Position numbers and translations under genes: made by a program
DNA from: an uncultured Collinsella sp.
GTDB taxonomy: Bacteria > Actinomycetota > Coriobacteriia > Coriobacteriales > Coriobacteriaceae
Direction: 5' to 3'
Assembly (NCBI GenBank): GCA_937989875.1
Contig: CALKBO010000029.1
Coordinates: forward strand, 96,398-160,397
DNA: 64,000 nucleotides
Notes under the pieces: model-generated
Database searches by the model: none
The model's input: the letters and a program-made list of their open reading frames with translations, nothing else
What the model was told of the DNA's origin: nothing
Part shown: positions 24,083-32,116 of the stretch, piece by piece
How the letters are laid out: each line of letters begins with the position of its first letter
How positions within the stretch are numbered: position 1 is the first letter of the stretch

Positions 24083-25080
24083 TTCTCGTGGTAGGTGGTG
24101 CGCATTCGGGGAAGAGGACCTTCGTGCGCGAAAAGCTCGGGTTCGCGGCGGACGATTTCGTCGACGCGACGCAGCTTGCGGAGGGCGGCGTGCCCGCGGC
24201 TTTTGCCGGCCGTGTCGCGTACCGTGCTGAGGAATTCGTACGCGCGCTCGACGCTGACCGGGCGCTCGAGCGGCTGATCGGCTTCGACGCAGTGATTCTG
24301 CCCTTGGTCGGCTCGGGGGTCGTCCCCATGCGTGCGGAAGACGCCCAATGGCGCGAGCGCGCGGGGCGCCTGGGATGCGCGCTCGCTGCGCGCGCCGACG
24401 TCGTCGTGCGCATGACGTGCGGGATTCCCCAGGTCATCAAAGGAAACCTTGCCGATGCGCCTCGAGGGACGCAGGGCGCGGGCGCGCCTTTGGAAGTCGT
24501 CTTCGTGCGCCATGGTTCCACGGCGGGCACGGAAGACCATCGCTACAGCGGGGCGGGCACCGACGAGCCCCTGTCGAGCGCGGGCGAGCGCGCTTTGCGC
24601 GACCTCGCGTGCGATCGTGACGTGTTCCGTGTTATCACGAGCGGCATGGCCCGCACCGACCAGACGGCGCGCATCCTCTTCCCGAACGCGGAGCTTATGG
24701 CGTGCCCCGGTCTGCGCGAGATGGATTTCGGTGACTTCGAGGGGCGAAGCGCCGCCGAGCTTAAAGAGGATGTGCGCTACCGCGCCTGGGTAGACTCCTG
24801 GTGCGAGACGCGCTGCCCGCATGGCGAGGGCAAGAGCGATTTCACCCGCCGCGTCGTCGCGGCGTTTCGGGAGGCGTGCGAATCGGAGCGCGCCCAGCGG
24901 AGTGGGCGCGCCGTCTTCGTCGTTCACGCGGGTACCGTGAAAGCGCTGCTCTCCGAGCTAGCTGTCCCGAAAATGGGATATTTCGACGTGCATACCGAGC
25001 CAGGCGGCGCATGGGCCGCCACCTGGGATGGGCGCTGCCTTCGCGACGTTCGCCCCGCTTTGGGGGGCGATGCCCGGTGA
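24079..25080 (+). CDS. CobU-like domain fused to CobC-type alpha-ribazole phosphatase
   Basis: The 333-residue protein has two parts. Residues 1-125 look like a reduced CobU: P-loop GGAHSGKRTFVREKL and a C-terminal MTCGIPQVIKG, which parallels CGIPVWMKG of the true CobU upstream. Residues about 136-333 are a histidine phosphatase: FVRHGSTAGTEDHRYSG with the catalytic RHG, GMARTDQTARILFP, LREMDFGDFEG and FVVHAGTVKAL with the second His. The phosphatase would remove phosphate from alpha-ribazole phosphate or cobalamin phosphate. The CobU-like half lacks the middle motifs of the kinase and may only bind nucleotide. It overlaps cobS by 4 bases. Confidence 0.82.
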   Translation: MILVVGGAHSGKRTFVREKLGFAADDFVDATQLAEGGVPAAFAGRVAYRAEEFVRALDADRALERLIGFDAVILPLVGSGVVPMRAEDAQWRERAGRLGCALAARADVVVRMTCGIPQVIKGNLADAPRGTQGAGAPLEVVFVRHGSTAGTEDHRYSGAGTDEPLSSAGERALRDLACDRDVFRVITSGMARTDQTARILFPNAELMACPGLREMDFGDFEGRSAAELKEDVRYRAWVDSWCETRCPHGEGKSDFTRRVVAAFREACESERAQRSGRAVFVVHAGTVKALLSELAVPKMGYFDVHTEPGGAWAATWDGRCLRDVRPALGGDAR

Positions 25081-26054
25081 TGACGATTCTTGCCGTCGCC
25101 GCCGGGTTCGCGGCCGACCTTGCCTTCGGCGACCCGCGCTGGCTTCCCCATCCCGTCGTCGCCATGGGGCGCGCGATCACGTGGGCCGAATGCCGCCTGC
25201 GGGGCGCATTCCCGCAAACGTCCGCGGGCACGCGCGCCGCAGGGCTTGTGCTCGCCGTGGCGCTTCCGCTTGCGTGTGGGCTTTTGACCTGGGGAATCCT
25301 GCATCTTTCCGGCATGGTTCACCCCGGCTTGCGCTTTGTGGCCGAGGCTTGGGCGAGCTATCAGATTCTCGCGGCATGCGAGCTGCGCCGCCAGAGCCTG
25401 GCCGTGGCCCGCGCGTTCTCGAAGGGCGGCCTTGTCGCGGCGCGCGAAGCCGTCGGGCTCATCGTGGGACGCGACACGTCTGTTCTCGACGAGCAGGGCG
25501 TTGCTCGCGCCGCCGTGGAAACGGTGGCGGAGAACGCGAGCGACGGCGTCATCGCGCCGCTTTTCTACCTTATGATCGGGGGCGCGCCCTTGGGCATGGC
25601 GTACAAGGCGGTGAACACGCTCGACAGCATGGTGGGCTACAAAAACGAGCGCTACATCGACTTCGGCTGCGCCTCGGCGCGCCTCGACGATGCGGTGAAC
25701 TGGATTCCCTCGCGCTTATCGGCCCTGCTCATGATCGCCGTGTGCCCGTTCGTCGGGCTCGACGCGCGTGGGGCGGCGCACATTTGGCGCCGCGACAGGC
25801 GTCGCCATGCGAGCCCGAACGCGGCGCAGACCGAGTCGGCGTGCGCGGGCGCGCTCGGGCTACGCCTGGCAGGACCCGCGGTGTATTTCGGCAAGCTCGT
25901 TGAGAAACCGACGATAGGCGACGCGTCCCGCGAAATCGAGTGGGGCGACATCGCCCAGGCGACAAGGCTCATGCTCGCCGCGTCCGTATGCGCGCTCGTC
26001 GTCTTCGGCGCCGCGCGCGCGGCGGTCGTGCTCGCCGTGGGGGCGATGGTATGA
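25080..26054 (+). CDS. cbiB: Adenosylcobinamide-phosphate synthase
   Basis: The 324-residue membrane enzyme attaches aminopropanol (or its phosphate) to cobyrate. FAADLAFGDPRWLPHPVVAMG at the start, ENASDGVIAPLFYLMIGGAPLGMAYKAVNTLDSMVGYKNERY in the middle and SPNAAQTESACAGAL later are the CbiB signatures. Four to five hydrophobic segments are visible. Start is ATG at 25080, sharing one base with the preceding stop; a GTG at 25077 is the alternative. The stop overlaps cobD (ATGA). Confidence 0.93.
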   Translation: MTILAVAAGFAADLAFGDPRWLPHPVVAMGRAITWAECRLRGAFPQTSAGTRAAGLVLAVALPLACGLLTWGILHLSGMVHPGLRFVAEAWASYQILAACELRRQSLAVARAFSKGGLVAAREAVGLIVGRDTSVLDEQGVARAAVETVAENASDGVIAPLFYLMIGGAPLGMAYKAVNTLDSMVGYKNERYIDFGCASARLDDAVNWIPSRLSALLMIAVCPFVGLDARGAAHIWRRDRRRHASPNAAQTESACAGALGLRLAGPAVYFGKLVEKPTIGDASREIEWGDIAQATRLMLAASVCALVVFGAARAAVVLAVGAMV

Positions 26055-27274
26055 GGGAAGACCACGCTGCGTCCCGGGCTGCCGGGGGAATCCTGCGCGC
26101 CCGCGCGCATGGGGGCAGCTCGCAATCGCTCGGCATCGCTTGCGAAGGGGGCGCCTCCGACCTCATCGACTTCTCGGTGAACGTGAATCCGGCAGGCCCC
26201 TCGCCGCGCGCCGTCGCCGCAGCTTGCAAGGCGGTTTCTCGAATCGACGCCTACCCCGATAGGGAAAGTCTCGCCCTCGTTCGCGCCCTAGCGCGCGCCC
26301 AGGGCATTCCAGAAGATACTATCGTCTGCGGCGCGGGCGCGTCCGACATCATCTGGCGACTCGCTGCGGCGGTGCGACCGAAACGCATCGTCGTGTGCGC
26401 GCCGACGTTCTCTGAATATGCGGAGGCGGCATCGTACTACGGCGCATGCGTGCAGGAGTTCCCGCTCTCCGAAGCGGACGACTTCGACGTGCCCGCCTCC
26501 TTCGCCCGCGCGATCGAGGGGCCGGGAGACGTGGCGTACCTCTGCAATCCGAACAACCCGACGGGGCGCCTCGTCGACCCCCGCGTGATTGATGCCGCGG
26601 CATGCCGCTGCGAGCAGGTGGGCGCGCTGCTCGTCGTGGACGAGTGCTTCCTCGGATTTGCGCCCGACGCCCGCGAAAGGAGCGTGGCCGCACGCGCCGC
26701 GTGTTCGCGTCATGTGGCCGTGCTCTCCGCGTTCACCAAGCTCTACGGAATGGCAGGGTTGCGGTTGGGGTATCTGATCAGCGGAAACGCCCAACTCATC
26801 GAGGGGATTCGCCGGGCGGGGCAGGCGTGGCCCGTCTCCTCGGTCGCCGAGGCCGCGGGCATCGCCGCCCTGGAAGATGTCGAATACGTCTCGCACACGC
26901 GCGATGTATTGGCGGGCGAGCGAGCGTGGCTTTCCCACGAGCTCTCCTCGTTCGGGCTTTTCGTCGTGCCGTCGGATGCAAATTTCCTTTTAGTCCGCAC
27001 GCCGGCGAAAGACATCCCCGAGCGCCTGTATAAACAGGGGGTTTTGGTCCGCACGTGCGACTCGTTTTCGGTACTGTCCCGTTTCTGGTGCCGCGTCGCG
27101 GTGCGCACGCGCAAGGAGAACGCCCGGCTTGCGATGGCGTTCAGCCGCGCGCTTCGGGCGGAAGGCGCATCGGGCGAAGGCGAACCCGATGAACGGGGCG
27201 GCGCTTCTTGCGGCGGCGCTATGGTGGGCGCAGATGGCCGAGGCTCGGCGAAGGAGGTCGATACCCGTGGGTAG
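26051..27274 (+). CDS. cobD: Threonine-phosphate decarboxylase
   Basis: The 407-residue PLP enzyme makes aminopropanol phosphate for the nucleotide loop. It is a class I/II aminotransferase-fold protein with DFSVNVNPAGPSP, YPDRESLALVRALA, CNPNNPTGRLVD, VDECFLGFAPD and the PLP lysine in SAFTKLYGMAGLRLG. The last 45 residues are Gly/Ala/Glu-rich, lack family similarity and overlap the region upstream of cbiP, so they may be a tolerated read-out after a shifted stop. It overlaps cbiB by 4 bases and cbiP by 8. Confidence 0.91.
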   Translation: MREDHAASRAAGGILRARAHGGSSQSLGIACEGGASDLIDFSVNVNPAGPSPRAVAAACKAVSRIDAYPDRESLALVRALARAQGIPEDTIVCGAGASDIIWRLAAAVRPKRIVVCAPTFSEYAEAASYYGACVQEFPLSEADDFDVPASFARAIEGPGDVAYLCNPNNPTGRLVDPRVIDAAACRCEQVGALLVVDECFLGFAPDARERSVAARAACSRHVAVLSAFTKLYGMAGLRLGYLISGNAQLIEGIRRAGQAWPVSSVAEAAGIAALEDVEYVSHTRDVLAGERAWLSHELSSFGLFVVPSDANFLLVRTPAKDIPERLYKQGVLVRTCDSFSVLSRFWCRVAVRTRKENARLAMAFSRALRAEGASGEGEPDERGGASCGGAMVGADGRGSAKEVDTRG

Positions 27275-28766
27275 GGCGAAGCCCATCATGATCCAGGGCA
27301 CCATGTCGAACGCGGGGAAGAGCCTGCTTGCGGCGGGGCTGTGCCGTGTGCTTTCGCAGGACGGCCTGCGCGTGGCTCCCTTCAAGAGCCAGAACATGGC
27401 GCTCAACAGCGGTGTCACGGCCGACGGGCTCGAGATGGGGCGCGCTCAGATCATGCAGGCCGAGGCGTGCGGCATCGCGCCCGACGTGCGCATGAACCCC
27501 ATCCTGCTCAAGCCCGAAAGCGATCACCGAAGCCAGCTCATCGTGGCCGGCAAGGCGCAGGGAGCCTTCGCTGCGAGGGACTACTTCGCGCGAAAGAAGG
27601 CGCTCATGCCGCAGATTTTGGAGGCGTTCGATTCACTCGCGGAGGAAAACGACGTCATCGTCATCGAGGGCGCCGGCAGCCCCGCCGAAATCAACCTTGC
27701 CGAAAACGACATCGTCAACATGGGGCTCGCGCGCGCCGTGTCCTCCCCCGTGCTGCTCGCGGGCGACATCGACCCAGGCGGGGTGTTTGCCCAGCTTTAC
27801 GGTACGGTCGCGCTCCTTTCGCCCGAGGATCGCGCGCTTTTGCGGGGGCTTGTGGTAAACAAGTTCCGCGGCGATGTGGAAATCCTGCGCCCGGGTTTGG
27901 CCCCGCTCGAGAAGATGTGCGGGGTTCCCGTCGTGGGGGTCGTGCCGTATCTTACGCTCGACCTGGACGACGAGGACTCGCTCGCGCCGCGCCTATCTGT
28001 CCGCGAGGCGCGCGGCGTCATCGACGTCGCCGTCGTGCGTCTTCCGCATCTGTCGAACTTCACCGATTTCGACCCGCTTTCGCGCGTGCCCGGCGTGGGC
28101 GTGCGCTACGTTTCCTCGACGACCGATCTGGGCCGACCCGACCTGGTGGTGCTCCCCGGCTCGAAGACCACGCTCGACGACGCGCGCTGGCTTGCGGCTA
28201 GCGGCATCGGAGCCTGTGTACGCGCGCTTTCGGGCGCGGGCACGCCGGTGCTCGGTATATGCGGAGGCTACCAGCTTTTGGGAGACGAGCTTTCCGACCC
28301 GCACGGCAGGGAAGGCGCTGGCACCGCGCGCGGGCTCGGGCTCATCCCTGCAAGTACGGTGTTCAAGGAGGAAAAGCGCCTCGCTCGGTCGGAACTGCGC
28401 ATCACGGGCGCCCAAGGCGCGTTCTCGGTGTGGAACGGCATGACGGCGCGCGGGTACGAGATTCACGACGGCGAAACGATCGTCTCCTGCGCCCCTGCGG
28501 GCACGATTGGCGGCAAACCAGAAGGCGCGGCCTGCGGAAACGTGTTCGGAACCTATCTCCACGGGCTGTTCGACGAACCGGGGGTGGCGCTCGCCCTCGC
28601 GCGCTCGCTCGCGCGCATGCGTGGCCTGCCCGAGAGCGTCGTGGGTGCTGCGGGCGCGGCGTCCGCGGCCGATCACCGTGCGCGCGAGTTCGACCGCCTG
28701 GCCGACTCCGTGCGCGTGGCGCTCGACATGGAGTATGTCTACCGCATTATCGAGGAGGGCGTATGA
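27267..28766 (+). CDS. cbiP: Cobyric acid synthase
   Basis: The 499-residue CbiP/CobQ amidates the b, d, e and g side chains. MIQGTMSNAGKSLLAAGLCR gives the P-loop-like ATP site. FKSQNMALNSGVT, EGAGSPAEINL and GDIDPGGVFAQLYGT follow. The glutaminase part has LPGSKTTLDDARWL and the nucleophile Cys in GICGGYQLLG. GYEIHDGET and YLHGLFD end the protein. The GTG at 27267 is chosen because AAGGAGG lies 9 bases upstream; an ATG at 27189 would add 26 residues with no family match. The stop overlaps the next gene (ATGA). Confidence 0.93.
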   Translation: MGRAKPIMIQGTMSNAGKSLLAAGLCRVLSQDGLRVAPFKSQNMALNSGVTADGLEMGRAQIMQAEACGIAPDVRMNPILLKPESDHRSQLIVAGKAQGAFAARDYFARKKALMPQILEAFDSLAEENDVIVIEGAGSPAEINLAENDIVNMGLARAVSSPVLLAGDIDPGGVFAQLYGTVALLSPEDRALLRGLVVNKFRGDVEILRPGLAPLEKMCGVPVVGVVPYLTLDLDDEDSLAPRLSVREARGVIDVAVVRLPHLSNFTDFDPLSRVPGVGVRYVSSTTDLGRPDLVVLPGSKTTLDDARWLAASGIGACVRALSGAGTPVLGICGGYQLLGDELSDPHGREGAGTARGLGLIPASTVFKEEKRLARSELRITGAQGAFSVWNGMTARGYEIHDGETIVSCAPAGTIGGKPEGAACGNVFGTYLHGLFDEPGVALALARSLARMRGLPESVVGAAGAASAADHRAREFDRLADSVRVALDMEYVYRIIEEGV

Positions 28767-29278
28767 TCCACGTGTATCATGGCGACGGCAAAGGCAAGAC
28801 CACGGCGGCGATGGGCCTCGCCCTTCGCATGCTCGCCGCAGGCCGCCGCGTCGTCGTCGTGCAGTTCCTGAAAGACGGCGAAAGCGGGGAGGTGCGCCTG
28901 CTCGCCGAGCATTTCGGCGTGCCCGTGTTCGCGGGGAAGGCGTCGGACAAGTTTACCTGGTCCATGACGTCGGAAGAACTTGCCGCGACGCGCGAGCTGC
29001 ACGATGGGAACCTCGCTTCCGCGCTCGCCGAGCTCGAGGGCGCGCAGGAGGGGCTGCTCGTGCTCGACGAGGCGCTCGACGCGCTTTCGAAGGGGCTTGT
29101 CGACGAGGCGCTCGTGGACCGCGCGCTCGATATGTCCGCGCGCGGCGTCGAAGTAGCGCTCACCGGGCGCGCGCCTTCCCGCAAGATCGTGGAGAAGGCC
29201 GACTACATAACCGAGATGCGGTGCGAGAAACACCCCTACGCTCAGGGGATAGGTGCAAGGGAAGGAGTGGAGTACTAG
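28763..29278 (+). CDS. cobA: Cob(I)yrinic acid a,c-diamide adenosyltransferase (BtuR/CobA type)
   Basis: The 171-residue protein transfers the 5'-deoxyadenosyl group of ATP to Co(I) corrinoid. The inverted-orientation P-loop HGDGKGKTTAAMGLALR is at residues 6-22, and VVVQFLKDGESGE, VLDEALDALSKGL and TGRAPSRKIVEKADYITEM are typical of the BtuR family. It is somewhat shorter than E. coli BtuR at the N terminus. It overlaps cbiP by 4 bases and abuts cbiC. Confidence 0.92.
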   Translation: MIHVYHGDGKGKTTAAMGLALRMLAAGRRVVVVQFLKDGESGEVRLLAEHFGVPVFAGKASDKFTWSMTSEELAATRELHDGNLASALAELEGAQEGLLVLDEALDALSKGLVDEALVDRALDMSARGVEVALTGRAPSRKIVEKADYITEMRCEKHPYAQGIGAREGVEY

Positions 29279-29920
29279 ATGGATTCCAAGGAGATGGCGC
29301 CCGGCGACATCGAGCGGCGCAGCTTCGAGATCATCACCGAAGAGCTCGGCGGCCGCACGTTCCCGCCGCTTGAAGAGCCCGTCGTGAAGCGCGTCATCCA
29401 CACCACTGCCGACTTCTCGTACGCCGATTCCCTCGTATTCACCCATGACGCCGCGCACTGTGCTCTCGACGCACTGCGCGCAGGGGCCACGGTGCTCACC
29501 GACACGAACATGGCGCTCGCAGGCATAAGCAAGCCCGCGCTCGCAAAGCTCGGCTGCAAGGCCGTGTGCTACATGGCCGACCCTAATGTCGCCGCGGCTG
29601 CGCGCGCCGCGGGCACGACTCGCGCCGTTGCGAGCATGGACAAAGCTTGCGGCATCGAGGGTCCGCTCATCGTGGCCGTCGGTAACGCCCCCACGGCACT
29701 TCTGCGCCTCGCCGAGCTCATGGACGCGGGGAAGATCGCGCCCGCGCTCGTCGTTGGGGTGCCGGTCGGGTTTGTGAACGTGGTCGAGGCGAAAGAGGAG
29801 CTACTCGCGCGACGCGTGCCGGCCATCGTCGCGAGGGGTCGCAAGGGCGGTTCGACCGTGGCGGCCGCCATTATGAACGCGCTGCTCTACCAGATCACGC
29901 GCCCAGGCGGCCCGAAGTGA
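29279..29920 (+). CDS. cbiC: Cobalt-precorrin-8 methylmutase
   Basis: The 213-residue CbiC/CobH moves the C11 methyl to C12 to give cobyrinate. IERRSFEIITEELGG, VVKRVIHTTADFSYADSL with the catalytic His, GATVLTDTNMALAGI and VGNAPTALLRLAEL are diagnostic. The ATG directly follows the cobA stop (TAGATG) and the stop overlaps the cbiJ GTG (GTGA). Its position late in the operon is unusual relative to many clusters where cbiC comes first. Confidence 0.94.
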   Translation: MDSKEMAPGDIERRSFEIITEELGGRTFPPLEEPVVKRVIHTTADFSYADSLVFTHDAAHCALDALRAGATVLTDTNMALAGISKPALAKLGCKAVCYMADPNVAAAARAAGTTRAVASMDKACGIEGPLIVAVGNAPTALLRLAELMDAGKIAPALVVGVPVGFVNVVEAKEELLARRVPAIVARGRKGGSTVAAAIMNALLYQITRPGGPK

Positions 29921-30690
29921 CGGCGCCCGCATCCGCGCCGGCGCTGCGCATCTTCGCCGGCACCACCGAGGGCCGCCTTCTGTGCGAATGGGCGAGCGGG
30001 GCGGGCATCCCCGCCCGTGCCTACGCGGCAACCGAGTACGGAGGTGAGCTTTTGGGCGAGCTTCCGGGCATCGAGGTGCATGCGGGCAGGCTCGACGAGG
30101 CCGACATGGAGCGCGAGCTTTCCGGCGCGCGCATCGTCGTCGACGCCACGCATCCCTTCGCTACGCTCGCAAGCGGCAACATCCGGGCCGCTTCGCTCGC
30201 CGTGGGTGCACGATGCCTGCGCCTTGCGCGCCCGGTTGAGGCGCTGCCCAAAGGCGTCGTCTCGGTCGCGTCGATCGCCTGCGCGGCGCGCTTTCTCTCC
30301 GAGAACCCGGGTCGCGCGCTTCTCACGACGGGGAGCAAGGAGCTTGCTCCCTACACGCGCGTCGCCGATTTTGCGGAGCGCTTCTTCGTGCGTGTGCTCC
30401 CGCTGCCCGGTGCTATAACGAAGTGCATCGACGCGGGGTTTTCGCCGTCGCACGTCATCGGCATGCAGGGGCCCTTCACCCGCGAGCTCAACGAGGCGAT
30501 GCTTCGGCAGGTGGGCGCCCAGTGGCTTGTGACCAAGGACTCGGGAACCGTAGGCGGCACGGCCGAGAAGATCGCCTCCGCGCACGACGTGGGAGCGCGC
30601 TGTATCGTGGTCGCCCGTCCCGCCGAGGGAGGCGGGACCCTTTCGCTTCGGGAAGTGAAAGACGCGCTCTTACGGGAGTTCGCGCGCTAG
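29917..30690 (+). CDS. cbiJ: Cobalt-precorrin-6A reductase
   Basis: The 257-residue CbiJ/CobK reduces the macrocycle with NAD(P)H. FAGTTEGRLLCEWA near the N terminus, VVDATHPFATLASGNI, LTTGSKELAPYT and GMQGPFTRELNEAML are the family signatures, and VTKDSGTVGGTAEKI is near the end. The start is a GTG overlapping the cbiC stop. It is the last gene of the operon. The next bases are the IS21-type fragment and the right boundary of the island. Confidence 0.92.
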   Translation: MTAPASAPALRIFAGTTEGRLLCEWASGAGIPARAYAATEYGGELLGELPGIEVHAGRLDEADMERELSGARIVVDATHPFATLASGNIRAASLAVGARCLRLARPVEALPKGVVSVASIACAARFLSENPGRALLTTGSKELAPYTRVADFAERFFVRVLPLPGAITKCIDAGFSPSHVIGMQGPFTRELNEAMLRQVGAQWLVTKDSGTVGGTAEKIASAHDVGARCIVVARPAEGGGTLSLREVKDALLREFAR

Positions 30691-30703
30691 GCGCTCGCCG
30701 CGC

Positions 30704-30819
30704 ATGCGTGCCCTCCCGCCTGCGAGGAGGAGCGCCCCGAGCAAGCTCGAACCGTACAAGACCGTCATCCGCCAATAGCTCGAGGACGATGCCCGGAACT
30801 GGCGCAAGCAGCCCTTCAA
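30704..30819 (+). pseudogene. Fragment of an IS21-type transposase (IstA)
   Basis: One frame reads PPARRSAPSKLEPYKTVIRQ, a TAG stop, then LEDDARNWRKQP. This resembles the segment after the N-terminal helix-turn-helix of IS21-family IstA proteins (typically a PSKLDPY phrase followed by an acidic and WRKQ stretch). The TAG sits where a Trp would be one base change away. About 38 codons remain. The fragment ends exactly at the AGTTGCGG palindrome. Assignment rests on recalled family patterns. Confidence 0.55.
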
Positions 30820-30889
30820 TAAGTTGCGGTGAAATAGTGTTTGTTTTTGCTGCTAGATAGCACATTCAGTCCCTAATTCACCGCAACTT
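30820..30889. repeat. Dispersed palindrome, AGTTGCGG family, copy 2, and right 21-bp direct repeat
   Basis: The left arm 30820-30840 equals 7636-7656 base for base. The right arm 30871-30889 carries CTAATTCACCGCAACTT and pairs with the left. It lies between the convergent cbiJ and MacB-like permease genes and marks the change from GC-rich island to ordinary chromosome. Confidence 0.85.
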
Positions 30890-30901
30890 GTTGGTGGTGG
30901 C

Positions 30902-32116
30902 TTACTGGTAGCGTAGGCACTCCACCGGGTCGAGCTTTGCCGCGCGTCGAGCGGGATAGAAGCCAAAGATTACGCCGATGCCGACCGATACGGCAAACGC
31001 GATCAACACTGTCGTAATGGAGAAGCTTGGCGTGATCGTCCCGGTAGCTCCAAACTCGCTCATGATACCCGAGCTTGCGGCAAAGAACGTGAGTCCCCAT
31101 GCCAGCAGATAGCCAATCAGGACACCCAATAGTCCGCCGGTGACGCACAGCGCCGAGGACTCGGCCAAAAACTGGGCGGTGATATCGCGACGACTGGCGC
31201 CCAGAGCGCGGCGGATGCCGATCTCGCGGATGCGCTCAGTCACGTTGGTGAGCATCATGTTCATAATGCCGATACCGCCGACAAGCAGCGAGATGCTGGC
31301 GACAGCACCCATGATGAGTGAGAACGCGCCCATAAAGGAGTTGAGCGCATCGATGGCGCTTTTCATGGAGGTCGCCGATACACTGTCGTACTCATCATCC
31401 TCCGCGATGCCCTTCATCGTGCACACCTTGGACTCGATGGTCTTACAAAGCTCGTCCATGTCTGTGCCCTCGGCGGCAAGTGCCGTCACGCTGGGGAATG
31501 AGGGATTCTCGTCGCCAAACAGATCTGAGATGGTTTCGCGTGGCATATACAGCGTGAGAGAGCCCATGGAGTCGCTGCCGCCATCAATCACGCCTACAAT
31601 CTGCACCTCGCCGTTGGACACCTTGATGGTTTTCCCCAGCGCATCCTGTTCGTTGCCGTACAGCTGATCGGCGCCGCCGCGGCTGATGAGCGCCACGCGC
31701 GAGCCTGATTGAGACTCGGTCTGGGAATAGGTACGCCCCGCAACGAGCTTGCTGGCCCCCACGGCGTCAAGCATGTCGCTATCGACACCCTGTGCCATGA
31801 CGGTATAGCTTTTATCGCCGGTCTTGTACTCGGTATACGCGCTGTCGACAATGCCGATCTGCTCTATCTGTGGCACCAATTTTTGAAGCTTCTCGATGTC
31901 CGACTCGGTGAGTTCTTGCGACGAATAGATTTGCACCATGCGTGCCGCATTGAGGCCCAGACTGTTGACCAGGCTGTTTTGGATGCCGCCGATGAGCGAA
32001 GTCATGGCAATTACTGAGGCGATGCCGATGACAATGCCCAGGATGGTGAGCAGGCTGCGCCCCTTGTTGGCTTCGAGCGAGTGAAGGGCTTCCTGGATGA
32101 GATCGCGGGCGCTCAT
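30902..32116 (-). CDS. MacB/FtsX-type ABC transporter permease
   Basis: The 404-residue protein has one membrane segment near residue 20, a large extracytoplasmic domain (about 45-270) and three C-terminal membrane segments. SLLTILGIVIGIASVIAMTSL, GGIGIMNMMLTNVTERIREIGIRRALGAS and FYPARRAAKLDPVECLRYQ are hallmarks of MacB-type permeases. These act as mechanotransmitters in export of peptides, antibiotics or lipoproteins. Its start overlaps the ATPase stop by 4 bases, and with the upstream adaptor it forms a three-gene MacA-ATPase-permease operon. Substrate is unknown. Confidence 0.9.
   Translation of the reverse strand: MSARDLIQEALHSLEANKGRSLLTILGIVIGIASVIAMTSLIGGIQNSLVNSLGLNAARMVQIYSSQELTESDIEKLQKLVPQIEQIGIVDSAYTEYKTGDKSYTVMAQGVDSDMLDAVGASKLVAGRTYSQTESQSGSRVALISRGGADQLYGNEQDALGKTIKVSNGEVQIVGVIDGGSDSMGSLTLYMPRETISDLFGDENPSFPSVTALAAEGTDMDELCKTIESKVCTMKGIAEDDEYDSVSATSMKSAIDALNSFMGAFSLIMGAVASISLLVGGIGIMNMMLTNVTERIREIGIRRALGASRRDITAQFLAESSALCVTGGLLGVLIGYLLAWGLTFFAASSGIMSEFGATGTITPSFSITTVLIAFAVSVGIGVIFGFYPARRAAKLDPVECLRYQ

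Noticed and set aside
7636..30840. The 21-bp repeats as att sites of an integrative element
   Set aside because: No integrase, relaxase or replication gene lies between them, so homologous exchange at a repeated palindrome is as likely; att sites are not claimed.
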